Position numbers and translations under genes: made by a program. From assembly GCF_021134715.1 (NCBI RefSeq), contig NC_060021.1, positions 6,138,001-6,202,000 on the forward strand: a stretch of DNA of 64,000 bases. Direction: 5' to 3'. The notes beneath the pieces were generated by a model. It made no database searches and was not told the origin of the DNA. It saw only the letters and a list, made by a program, of their open reading frames with translations. The DNA comes from Daphnia pulex (taxonomy: Eukaryota; Arthropoda; Branchiopoda; Diplostraca; Daphniidae). Below, piece by piece: positions 12,509 to 23,749 of this stretch; positions within the stretch are counted from its first letter, which is position 1, and every line of letters begins with the position of its first letter.

Positions 12509-15025
12509 TCACTTGAAATCCAACGAGTTTAATGTTTTCGCTTTCCACCATAGGTAGAAAGCGAGAAACAAACTCCAGAATCGCGCAGGGTTGAGCAGTA
12601 GGGTATACCATCCATAAGAATGCATAAATAACAAGCAAGTCGCCAAGTGAAAAGCAAGTAAAGACCAAATAGGAACATGGAGCATAAATTTCGTGAAAAA
12701 AGTGCGGCTGTAGGCTCTATTCCTTTTAATCGTCTCCTCGAATCTACCAACAAATTGAAGTTAAAATCATTCCGGAAAAAAATATTTTTTCTTCAAAATC
12801 ACTTACCTCACATCTGCAGTGTGAGCAAGAATGCAAATAAGTGGCCCATTGAATAGGATAATGTGAATACCGCAGTATAAATACGTTGTAGTTCCTTTTA
12901 GAAATAATCCATCGTCGAAAAAAGTTCCCCAAGCAAAAACAACACCAATGCGGTCGTCGATTAAATAGCCTGCAAGCCAAGGTCCAACGCATAGATATAT
13001 GCTGTAGGCCAAAATCGGGTAGAATAACTTTTTGATGCCAGAAAAAACCCAAAATTTTCTAAGCAGCAGTTTTAAACACGCACATTTAACTCGTTCCGGG
13101 GACCGCTCTCCGACTTGAAATGGGCAACACAAATTTATAAATAGAAATCCAACTTCACTTTTCAATTTATTCGAACTCTTACGAGTAATACGTCTCTGTA
13201 GTAAGTGCATGATGCCGAATGGCACTGTAGAAAAAAAGATTGAAACCCAAAATAGCCATCGACTCTAAATGAGGAATAAAACGTTTGTCAGAAACATTAG
13301 AGTTTAACAGAACTAGAATTTTGCTTACTATCGTAGTTAAATCCCACATCAGAGCTATTTCTGCTCTCCAGGAGAAATGTGGCGAAATTGTTTTGTCCAA
13401 AGCAAATTCGATTTCGGTAGTTTCCTCGGAGCCGGAAGAATCTTTGGCTCTCACTTCAAGTGTATGACGGCCTTCAGCGTAGAGTTCCGGTTGCCAAGGC
13501 GCGGTATACAAGGGATTGTTTTGGCCTGTTAGTTTACACGGTTTCCAAGATCCATGATCCAAACTCACCTGTTGGTACAATATGAGATTAAAATATATAC
13601 TTGTGTACATGTATTATAAACAACAGTTAACGATGAAATTGCAATTTACCTCGCAAACTTCGATTGGTGAAGGAGAAAATATGAAAATCCGAATGTGAGT
13701 CGAAGTGGCCATTATTTCAATGGGCTGTTGACAACACTGCACCGTCAACAGCGGTTTCGGATTTGACACAACTATAATCGGCCAAGTTTTATGCTTAACA
13801 TCAGCGAAAGAAAATAATCCTTTGTCGAGTACTGCAACTCGATATCTATTTCAGTATTGAAATCGATGTTATTCAAATTTTTTAAACGTAATACACATGT
13901 GAATTACATTCGATTGTCCTTCCAGTCAGCAAGTTCTAGTTCTAACATTCCCGAATAGTGACGCGAATACATTTCAGGTACAAAGCCGACAAAATTGTGC
14001 AAATGTCCGCATAAATAGGCGATTCCCTTGGAGGCGACATCACGCAATCCAGGACCCGAATTGAAGATACACGAAGATGGATAATGACCAAACCAGATAG
14101 TTCCATTAACATTTGAGTTAGTGGCGTTTTTATCGAATTCTTTTAACTTTGACAAGCGATTATCGTCCAATTGCCCGACAAAATTTAGTAATCGTTTTGG
14201 GCCTATTTCAAGAGTAGCGTCCACGGCGATGAAAGCATATTTTGTTCTTTCATTGGTCTTGATAATAGTCATGTAAGATCCAGGATTTTTCCTTTGTGAT
14301 CCAAACTGTGGGTAATAGCTGTTGGAACTATTGTATCCATCAACATTAAAGTTATCTATTTAAGAAACAAATTCTTGATTTATTAAACTATTATGGGGGA
14401 AATACTTGAAAATCTATTACCATGATTTCCTCTCAAGTCTAACCAATGAACCATCCCAGATTCATTTTGACATTTAGTGTACACATCTTTATACATCTGC
14501 CATTCATCAAGAAACTGTTTAACTAAGACTTTGCCAGGAGCAACAGAATCAGTTAAATCCCCTGTTGAAAAAAAAAAGATTGAAATTTTTCAACAAAACT
14601 GTGTACAGTCTGAAGGTGTGTTACTAACCACTTGCTAGAACCAAGCCTGGACCAATAGCTTTTAAATTGACGCTGCAAAACTCATTAAGTTGCTCGTATC
14701 TATCGTTTGCTGTGTAGTGACTGATGTGCAGATCAGAAATCTAATTCCAATTTTGCAATAATTCAATGTACAGTATAAAAATTCAGTGCCATACGAACGT
14801 GAAAACAAAGAGGAAAACAGTCATTCACTTACATGTACAAAAATAAAAGCATCTTCGTCATCTTGTCCTAGTGAAATTATTTGTTGACGGTTTTTAATGT
14901 CGATGCTATCTGTTTCACACACACATTGGCCAGCCGTATAACGAATATATACTACGTACACAACAACAAATAAAAGACCCACACGGCCGTATTTAAACAT
15001 CGCCTTTAATCTGTATCCCATTTTG
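11950..15025. repeat. Segmental duplication unit 1 (TMEM62-like copy 1)
   Basis: The stretch aligns by eye with 16,217-19,235 over the 3' flank, all nine exons and most introns. Intron lengths and sequences differ by small indels, for example at the 13.1/17.4 kb intron. Arrangement is direct (head to tail). Confidence 0.85.
12509..15021 (-). CDS. TMEM62: TMEM62-like transmembrane metallophosphoesterase, copy 1
   Basis: Nine exons: 15021-14833, 14740-14629, 14561-14421, 14355-13908, 13845-13650, 13568-13329, 13264-13183, 13113-12807, 12743-12509. They give 649 aa (human TMEM62 is about 640). The ATG at 15021 has A at -3. An N-terminal hydrophobic anchor precedes a calcineurin-like metallophosphoesterase domain: SDLHISH, GDLTD, RGNHD (split by an intron), FGHYP and CGHLH, all metal-ligand positions kept. 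A beta-rich middle (STHIRIFIFSPSPIEVCE ... LEVRAKDSSGSEE) follows, then about five to seven C-terminal membrane helices (YSIYLCVGPWLAGYLIDDRIG region). The intron at 13182-13114 is 69 bp and free of stops in frame, but its removal matches copy 2 and the family. The biochemical role of TMEM62 is unknown. Confidence 0.93.
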
Positions 15026-15710
15026 AAGGTAAATGTTTTTGACAAAATAATGAATAAATGATGATCCAATCGGCTGAAACTAAAATTGCTTGGATGTGAC
15101 TGTCATAACGCACCCCAAGCATCACTTGGTAAATTATTATCTAATCTATACTCTTTAGGTTTTTTTTATAACACACAATTTAAGCCAACAAATAATGGTT
15201 GTGAAATGTCGACGATCACTTATCAGTGAAGCCATATTAAGCATGAAGGAGAAAAGCTGGAGGTGGTACTCCCCCAAATAATCCCCCATTTTCCCTCGAG
15301 GTACAGATTCGTTCCCTTTTCTGACACTAGATGCGGTACGAATCATTTCTGACTCATGAGTCATGACAGGCAACTTTTTTTAAACGAATATTTTTGTTGT
15401 GTACTTCACTTCTGTATGAATGAAAAGACAATTTAGATTGTGCATGTTTTCTAGTTAATGTTGCACCAGAGAGTACATCACTCATTTGAGTAGCAACAAA
15501 TTTGTACTGAATGATCAAGATTTCTGTTTTTAACTGTTGACAGTTGTCGAACGACATTTAACTATTGCAAATTGTTTAACGATACTATGTGACATTGTTG
15601 TTTACCATTAGTGGAAGCAAATACCTTCTACTGGTCCTAGATTGGCGGTGGGTACTGCTTATGCCGGTAAATATTTTCACGTTGCAGTTATCGTTGCAAT
15701 GGTTTCGCCT
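15022..15710. other. 5' flank of TMEM62 copy 1
   Basis: No gene recognised. Two short minus-strand frames (15155-15373, 15354-15557) lack recognisable domains. Confidence 0.4.
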
Positions 15711-15932
15711 TCAATTATTCGGTCTTCGTCGCGGAAAACTCTCGAGATGAAAAAAACGTGCACACAAATTTAAAGAATTGGTGGTGCAATTTGCCCCACC
15801 AGTTGCATTACTCCATTTCGCCTTAATTTCGAAGTCTTTAGGGACTTTAAAAAACTTATGGATAATATGAATTGGGTGTTTTATAGCGACCCTATAACCT
15901 GTTCGGCAGCCTAGCACCACACAGCAAGGCAT
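15711..15932 (-). pseudogene. Solo THAP-type zinc finger remnant
   Basis: A 73-codon open frame from ATG 15932 reads MPCCVVLGCRTGY at its start, then HKFFKVPKD, KAKW and LCARFFHLESF. This follows the THAP C2CH layout (MPxxC-C opening, F/KVPKD, central W, then C-x2-H-F). The position of the last zinc-ligand His is Phe here (CARF instead of C-x2-H). The frame stops right after the finger, with no partner domain found downstream. THAP fingers occur in host DNA-binding factors and P-element-type transposases. The most likely reading is a decayed gene or transposon piece lying between the two TMEM62 copies; an expressed short THAP protein is less likely. Confidence 0.6.
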
Positions 15933-16216
15933 TTTCAGTTTTCTCACTTCACAATTTCAAAATACTTCACGACAATGGCAACAAGACGATGGCAGCAAGA
16001 CCACGACGTCTACGAGACAATAATGATTTGACTGCAGATTGCCGAATCGACTGCACGCTGGTCGGAATGGATAACAACTGCCCTCTCCGGGGACATCGGG
16101 AAAAATCACCACAAGAACTTTTCGAAAGCGACACTAGATCGCGACCCTGAACGTTCGCATATCACAGGGACGTCTATATTTTAGCAATCACACTGGTCCG
16201 TTAAGTAATCACACCA

Positions 16217-19200
16217 CCTAAGCCCCAACGCACTGAAAAAATACGAGTAAATTGTGTTTCAAATATTAACAATCATGGTAAATAAGTAATAATGTTTTGG
16301 TAAGTTTGACAAAATTTATACCGACCTACAGCTTTTCTGTCGAGTGAGGGAACGGCAAAGGAATGTTTTACTAATTCGACCACAAGAATTCTGAAGGAAG
16401 TGTTGCACAACTTCACTTCATCATCACAATGATGGATGTAGGCAAAATATGGAATCAACATGACAGCGACTGTTAAAGGTGCAATCTATAAAGAAGTGGA
16501 AGAAGTGAAGACGGGCGGAAAAAGGTGGACTTAAATGGAGAGGTTTTTGGTAAGGATGACGGTTAATTTTATAGGGAAAACGACATATTCTAGTTCCAGG
16601 TTCTCGCGACATTTCTATAAATAAGACAGGAAAAATCAGAAAACCCAAAGTGAGTATTTAAAAATAAATTTAATACATGAATGTACACTACAGTAACCGC
16701 ATCTAATTTCATCGGATGTGATTTCTGATATGTGAAAAAAAAAATTTTTTAAATATAAAACTCACGTGAAATCCAACGAGTTTAATGTTTTCGCTTTCCA
16801 CCAAAGGTAGAGAGAGAGAAACAAACTCCAGAATCGCGCAGGGTTGAGCAGTAGGGTATACCATCCATAAGAATGCATAAATATCAAGCAAGTGGTAAAG
16901 TGAAAAATAACAAACAACAAAATAGGAACATAGAGCATAAATTTCGTGAAAAAAGTGCGGCTGTAGGCTCTATTTCCAGTTCTTGTCTCCCGGAACCTAA
17001 ATTTAATAAAATTTACATAATAAAATGAAAATTTTTCTTTTAACTTGAAATTCACTTACCTCACATCTGCAGTGTGAGCAAGAATGCAAATAAGTGGCCC
17101 ATTGAATAGGATAATGTGAATACCGCAGTATAAATACGTTGTAGTTCCTTTTAGAAATATTCCATCTTGGAAAAAAGTTCCCCAAGCAAAAACAACACCA
17201 ATGCGGTCGTCGATTAAATAGCCTGCAAGCCAAGGTCCAACGCATAGGTATATGCTGTAGGCCAAAATCGGGTAGAATAACTTTTTGATGCCAGAAAAAA
17301 CCCAGAATTTTCTGATCAGTAGGTTAACACAACGATATTTAACTCGCAGCGGCGACAGCAGTCGATCTTAATGTAGGGAACACACTATGAATATGAATCT
17401 ATTTAAAGTTAAATTTAGTTGTTATTCTTACACGTGATTCGCCTCTGTAGAAAGTTCACGAACAAAAATGGTACTGTACAAAAGAAGATTGAAACCCAGA
17501 ATACCACTTTACTCTGAATTACATAATAAAATTTTTATTAGTCAAATTCAAAATAAACAAAAGCAGAACTAAAATTAATACTTACCATAGTAGTAAAATC
17601 CCACATCAGAGCTATTCGTGCTCTCCACGGGTAATGTGGCATTGTGTTGTCCAAAGCAAATTCGATTTCCGTAATTTTCTCGGATCCGGTAGAATCTTTG
17701 GCTCTCACTCCAAGTGTGTGAGGGCCTTTAGCGTAGAGTTCCGGTTGCCAAGGCGCGGTATATAGGGGATTTTTTTGGCCTGTTAGTTTACAAGGTTCCC
17801 AAGCTCCATTATCCAACCTTACCTGTTGGCACATCATGAAATATGACATTTATTAAAAACAGTACTAAATGATTAAATTGCAATACCTCGCAAACTTCGA
17901 TTGGCGAAGGAGAAAATATGAAAATTCGAATGTGGGTCGAATTAGCCATTAATTCATTGGGCTGCTGACAAGGATGAACCGTCAACAGCGGTTTTGGATT
18001 AGTCACAACTATAACCGGCCAACTATTATGTTCAACATCATCGAAAGAAAATAATCCTTTGTCGAGTACTGCAACTCGATACCTATTTCAGTATTGAAAT
18101 CGATGTTATTCAAATTTTGTAAACGTAATACACATGTGAATTACATTCGACGGTCCTTCCAGTCAGCAAGTTCTAGTTCCAACATTCCCGAATGGTGGCG
18201 CGAATACATTTTAGGTACAATGCCGAAAAGAGTGTGGAAATGTCCGCATAAATAGGCGATTCCCTTGGAGGCGACATCGCGCAAACCAGGACGCAGTCCG
18301 GAATTGAAGATACTCGAAGATGGATAATGGCCAAACCAAATAGTTCCATTAACATTTAATTGAGTGGCGTTTTTATCGAATTCTTTTAACTTTGACAAGC
18401 GATTATCGTCCAATTGCCCGACAAAATTTAGTAATCGTTTTGGGCCTATTTCAAGAGTAGCGTCCACGGCGATGAAAGCATATTTTGTCCTTTCATTGGT
18501 CTTGATAAAAGTAATGTAAGATCCAGGATTTTTCCTTTGTGATCCAAACTGTGGGTAATAACTGTTGGAACTGTTGTATCTATGAATGTTGAAGTTATCT
18601 ATTTAAGAAACAAATACTCAATTCATTACAGTATTCTGTGGGAAATACTTGAAGTCCTTGTACTACCATGATTTCCTCTAACATCCAACCAATGAGGGAC
18701 CCCAGATTCATTTTGACATTTAGTGTACACATCTTCATACATCTTCCATTCTTCAATAAACTGTGTAACTTTGCCAGGAGCAACAGAATCAGTTAAATCC
18801 CCTGTTGACAAAAAAGGATAGAAATGTTTAAAACTGTGTACAAACAGTCTAAAGATATTTACTAACCACTTGCAAGAACCAGGTGAGGACTGATAGCTTT
18901 TAAATTTATGCTGCAAAACTCATTAAGTTGCTCGTATCTATCTTCTGCTGTAAAGTGACTGATGTGCAGATCAGAAATCTAAATAATCCAAATTGCCCAC
19001 CGCCCACATAGAAGTAAAAGAGCAAAACAAATCATTTACTCTGGCATTACTTACATGCACGAAAACCAAAACATCTTCGTCATCTTGGCCTAATGGAATA
19101 ATATTTTGGCGGGAACTTCTCACGTTATCCAAATTGCATTCGGGGTTAACCGTCAGATGATTCCGGGATGTAATTAAAAAACCCAAAATAGTAATTATTA

Positions 19201-19235
19201 AGAAAAATAATCCAATACGTTCGATATTCATTTTG
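16217..19235. repeat. Segmental duplication unit 2 (TMEM62-like copy 2)
   Basis: Direct repeat of 11,950-15,025. Homology begins at the same AGCCCCAACGCACTGAAAAA flank and ends close to the start codon. The 15.1-16.2 kb spacer is not part of the repeat. Confidence 0.85.
16762..19231 (-). CDS. TMEM62: TMEM62-like transmembrane metallophosphoesterase, copy 2
   Basis: Nine exons with the same borders as copy 1: 19231-19055, 18978-18867, 18801-18667, 18598-18145, 18082-17887, 17822-17586, 17513-17432, 17366-17060, 16996-16762. They give 644 aa, with no stop or frameshift. Metallophosphoesterase motifs are intact (SDLHISH, GDLTD, RGNHD, FGHYP; the GHxH motif reads CGHFH instead of CGHLH). The transmembrane C-terminus is close to copy 1, while the N-terminal signal/anchor exon and the exon at 17,366-17,513 differ most. 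The intact frame implies the copy is still selected or very recent. Function is unknown, as for the family. Confidence 0.93.
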
Positions 19236-20853
19236 AAGAACAAGTGTTTTGATCTTCAAATGATATTCTGATCACTTTCAATTGACTGGATCTAAAATTA
19301 CGGGACTATCCATTCACATCAGTGATAACATACGTCAGTAACTCGAAATTGTTCTGCTTGGTGTCATCAGCATCACGCACTTGCCACGTTGCAAAATCTT
19401 ATTTGTAAGTTTTAGACGAGTAGAATGGTACTGGACTCTGAAGTATGAACTGTGTTAGAAAATATAAATTTGTAGTTAAAGGCCTATCCTTGATACAGCC
19501 TAATCTAATAGATACCTCCACTTCTTTATATGGGGGCAGTAGGGCTTTAACCAAAGCGGTTGTACCGCTTTAGAACCAAACTTAACGCACAGACAGAATG
19601 CTTTATTCCAAGTACACTTCTTATTGGGCATTCTGCTGGGCTCTCCTAGCCTGTGGGATATTTTGATAAAAAAAAGATGAATTATTTAAAAATTTGCATT
19701 CTATTTAATTGGGGAACTATATTGCGTCGAAGACCGTGTCTTATCCTCAGGCGGCCAGGCTGAAATCGGCAGGCTTGAAAAAAGGAACATCGTTAAAACT
19801 AACACACAAAATTAGACTAAGTATAATTTTTTTTCACAAATGAACGAACAGTTTTTAACTTCACTAAAATAAAATTAGTCGACAGCTAAGTCCACTATAA
19901 TACAAATAATGAGTCGATCAATAAAACGAATCTAAAAAAAAACAAAGTTGGATTTGTGGAATGTTACGGAATTCGTATGCTTGGGGTTCATTTTTACGGA
20001 GAAATGTATCTGACCAAACGCAATTACGCAAATGTTGACTGTGAAGAGAAAATCGATGTATTGCCTTTGGAGATGTTGATACATAACAACGGACCTATAG
20101 CAATAGGCACAGTGAAACGCACTATGGAAAAATTTACGTATGGATCAATTTGCGCGGGCCATAAGGAAATCATTCCTGCACTCATCATTTTTTTCGACTG
20201 GAGTGATCAAGTATCACTCATCACCTTGCCAGCACGAACTTTGCATAGAGACGGGCATTAAACAGGAGATAAATATTAACATGTTACATCAAAATGTGTG
20301 AACAGTCTTTTTACACAGGCAAAAGAAAAGCGAAATTGAAATTGGCGGTTCGACCGAGCACAGAAAAAAAAAATGCTCTTGAAAAACACACAAACAACAC
20401 ATGTCTCTTTCTTAAATTACTATTTGAACGGTATTGCAAGCTCTTTTTAGTACGTACCGAATTCGCACTCGATTAAAATAAAACGAAACTAACCCCACTC
20501 GTCTTCGATGAAAAACAAGGAAGTTGTCGATATCAGAGTAAAATGAAAAGTGAAATGACTTCGATGGTCGCAGAAAAATATTGAACTGAAAACTTCGACT
20601 AACTATTAAGGTCATGATTTACTTTTTTGTCGTCTCATTGTATAAGGCTTCCTTAGACCACCTCGTCACTCGGAACCAGCTAAACGTTTGATAACTGGAC
20701 AGAGCGAAGAGAATCAAATCTAATTGGAACTTTGATGCTGCGTTTTAAGAACGTAGTGCACATGCCAAATATGACAAATTGCAAAACTACAATTAATACT
20801 CGATTGAGAAAAACAAAATGAGAACAAAATGGTCATCTTGCATTACTTTTTTT
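19232..20853. other. Intergenic region between TMEM62 copy 2 and PKNOX, with one hypothetical ORF
   Basis: This holds the promoter side of TMEM62 copy 2 and the PKNOX 3' flank. A plus-strand frame with ATG at 19977 runs to 20261 (94 aa) and has balanced composition (e.g. GEMYLTKRNYANVDCEEK), but no recognised domain and no splice support. It may be a chance ORF or a transposon scrap. Confidence 0.3.
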
Positions 20854-22183
20854 TTACTGGTCGGAATCACCGTAGCTCAGAGCATCCTCTCCATCACTTC
20901 CAGGGCCTGAACTGCTTCCAGCACCAGATATAAGCATTCGTTTGGGAGTAAAATCAACGTCCGGTTGTAGGGACGCAGATCCGGCGTGAGTAGCATGGGC
21001 CGAATCCAACATTGGTTGCAAAATTCTTCGTCTAGCGTTGATGAACCAGTTATTCACCTAATTAATGTGCCATCCGATAATAAGTACCAACATTCAGCAA
21101 CAAGTAAATTATTTTTATTGGAAAATACCTGCAGGAGCGTTAATTTTGTCTGGGTGGCCAACTGTTTCTTTTCTTCTTCCGTTGGGTAAGGATGCACCAG
21201 ATGTTGAAACAACCAAGACCTTAGAACAGCAGTTGCCTTTCGAGGCAAGACTCCTCTCTTAACCTTGGCTGATGGGTTCGGATTTCCGCCGACTGCATCC
21301 TCCTCTTCGTCTGATGACAAGGAAGATTGAACGTACGATACTTGACTTGGGCGTGAGCTTGGCTGGTGAGTACTGAAGCAAAACATTAATCAGTAAAAAG
21401 TTCATTGCACTTTGTCATCTTGAAAAACTAACCTTTCATCTCTCCTGTATTGTGAGCTGTATGAAGCTGCTACAGCATCTAGGTTGAAAGGGTGACTTCC
21501 ACTGCCATTACTGCAGTTACTATCATATCCTGCCTCATCACCATCCAGACCACCACTTTCTCCCTCGGTCCTCAACAAGTTTTCACTGTGGAGCTTCCCT
21601 CTTAGGCAAGCTATGTATCTACGGCAGAAATCTCTGCAAAGCTCTTGAACTTTTTCTAGTTCTAATAAATGTATCCTCAACACCTGCAACGCTTTTAGCA
21701 TCTAGGGAGAAAAAGAGAGCATTCAGATTAAACGAAGGGTACAATTGATTGTTTCTATTACCAGTCCATCGACTTCTGCATTGTCAGTCATTAAGGTCTT
21801 GTTTCCATCTCTCTCATGTTGAACGAAAGCCCTGACATCATTTTCAAGGCCTTGGAGGACAACTCTTGTGTCAACTTCTCCTCTTGTAGCTTCTTCGCAT
21901 TTCTCCAGCAAAAGGGCGAGCAAGGGGAACAATGGGTGCCTAAATTGCAGAAGAATGATTGGTTTGTCAACCTATGATCGATGCACTGCTGACAATGACA
22001 AAATTACCTGTAGACAGCCTGTTTATCAGCTTCAAATTGCACTCTGTCTTGGACGTTAACGCCAGATATAGCGTTATATTCCATGTCCATGCCTTTGTGT
22101 GCTGTTGTTGCATGATCACTGCTATTAAAGTATTGATGCTGCTGCTGGGCCCCACTCAAAAGCAGACCGTCCACTCGTTCCAT
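20854..22183 (-). CDS. PKNOX: PKNOX/PREP-type TALE homeodomain transcription factor
   Basis: Five exons: 22183-22008, 21939-21762, 21701-21433, 21372-21129, 21057-20854, giving 356 aa. The ATG at 22183 has G at -3 and G at +4. The bipartite MEINOX (PBX-binding) domain is clear: [20 protein letters not shown] in the first block and [19 protein letters not shown] in the second. The TALE homeodomain (about residues 246-305) has the three-residue-extended loop ([15 protein letters not shown]) and the recognition helix [16 protein letters not shown]; the intron before [10 protein letters not shown] sits within the homeodomain. Wording fits PKNOX1/2 better than MEIS/homothorax ([15 protein letters not shown]). 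It acts in the nucleus as a PBX/extradenticle partner regulating Hox-type targets. The C-terminus is acidic and Ser-rich. Confidence 0.95.
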
Positions 22184-23332
22184 TTCGGCACGGAATGTTT
22201 GGGTTTCGAAGGGGAACAAAGTGGTGGGACGGATGCCTGGGATAACAAGTTATCAACTCGTCACGTTTTGACGAATCCAACACGTGGAGAAAAGTGTCAA
22301 TTAAATGTCAAAAGCTATCAAGCCCTGGCATCCACCATGGGAGGATCAACAAAAGATTAAGTATTGCTTTTTGTTTTCGATTAATCGATATAGATGGGAT
22401 ATCGATATATAATCATTCCCTCCCCCTTTTTGGGTGGAGGGCGGGGGGGGGGGGGTTTATGGTTATGTCTTTGTGTGGTATAAGCTAGCTGCTGCTGGAC
22501 TAACCCCTTTTCGGTCGGTAATGGCCTTCGGGAATGGGTCATAACTACTCGACGCGCACATCATATGAATGCACATAACAACAATGCTATTTCATTGTGT
22601 TGCGGTTTATTGTTCCTTTTTTTGTGCGTTGTTTTCCTTTCCTTTTTATTTTTTGTCTTTTTTTTCTTTTCTTTCAAATAAAATTCCACAATAGAATAAT
22701 TTAAAATCCGATCCGGGGTGGCTGTTCAGTTTTCTTTTTTCAGGAGGAACTACAAATTCACGCGATCAGCTGAGAGAACAAACAAACAACAAAACCAAAA
22801 AAAAAAGAACGAAACTAGAAAGAAAAACAAATTCTAAAAAGAAAATTGAAATGATGTACGTAATAAAGAAATAAATTCGCACACACACACACACACACGG
22901 ACACACACACAAGAAAAGATAACATGAATAGATAATAGAAAAAGAAAGAAAGGAGATGTTGTAAACGGCTTGATTGCCAGGGCGTCAATCATTATTTTTT
23001 TTTACTTCTTTCCCGCTCGCCGTGACACGGGTAAATATTAGGAGAAAACACACACACACACACCATACGAACTTGATTGATTTAATGTCAACTTGTTCTG
23101 ATATAAGAGTATAATAATAATAATAATAATAGTAATAATAATAATTCAATGAATTAAGGCACATTAGAGAGAACACAACACGAGGATTTCATCAAATTTT
23201 GTTTAGGCTTCTTTTATGTTTTGCTATTTGACACGTCATCGTGTCGCTCAAGATTGTGGGTTTTTTCGTTTTTCTTCATTTGCTTTTTTTTGTATTAAAT
23301 AAGATTTGTCGTTTTTCTTCTATAGTCGCCCG
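22184..23332. other. Intergenic region between PKNOX and the unrecognised 23-27 kb gene
   Basis: This holds the PKNOX promoter side and the 3' UTR side of the next gene; TTTATT on the plus strand at 22,607-22,612 is an AATAAA signal on the minus strand. There is a G13 run near 22,442-22,456, (CA)n at 22,880-22,912 and 23,047-23,063, and (AAT)n at 23,110-23,145. No exon was seen. Confidence 0.45.
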
Positions 23333-23749
23333 TCACTTCTTGTTCTTCTTGGCACCAGCACGGCTCTTGCTCGAACCACCTCCTTCTAAGATAGAAACAC
23401 CTCATTAATCGGTAATCTTTTTGTTTGTTTTTTTTTTCAAAAACCTTTCCCAAAATATACGACAGCAAAATCCCCACACGAAACCGAATTAAAAGAACAA
23501 GAAATCCCGATAACAATAATCCAAATAAAGAAAAGTGTCATAGTCTCTCTCTCTCTCTCTTTTCGCCTTCACCAACACAATGTCAATTGCGCATTAATTA
23601 AAAAATCAGAAAACGCCATCCAGCAGCAACAACCAGCAACAGGTTTGACTGGATTTCAGACGCAGAGAGAGAGAGAGAGAATATGTCAGATCCAACCCTA
23701 AATCGATCTATTTCTTCCCCAACCGAATGAAAAATAAAAATAAAAATAA

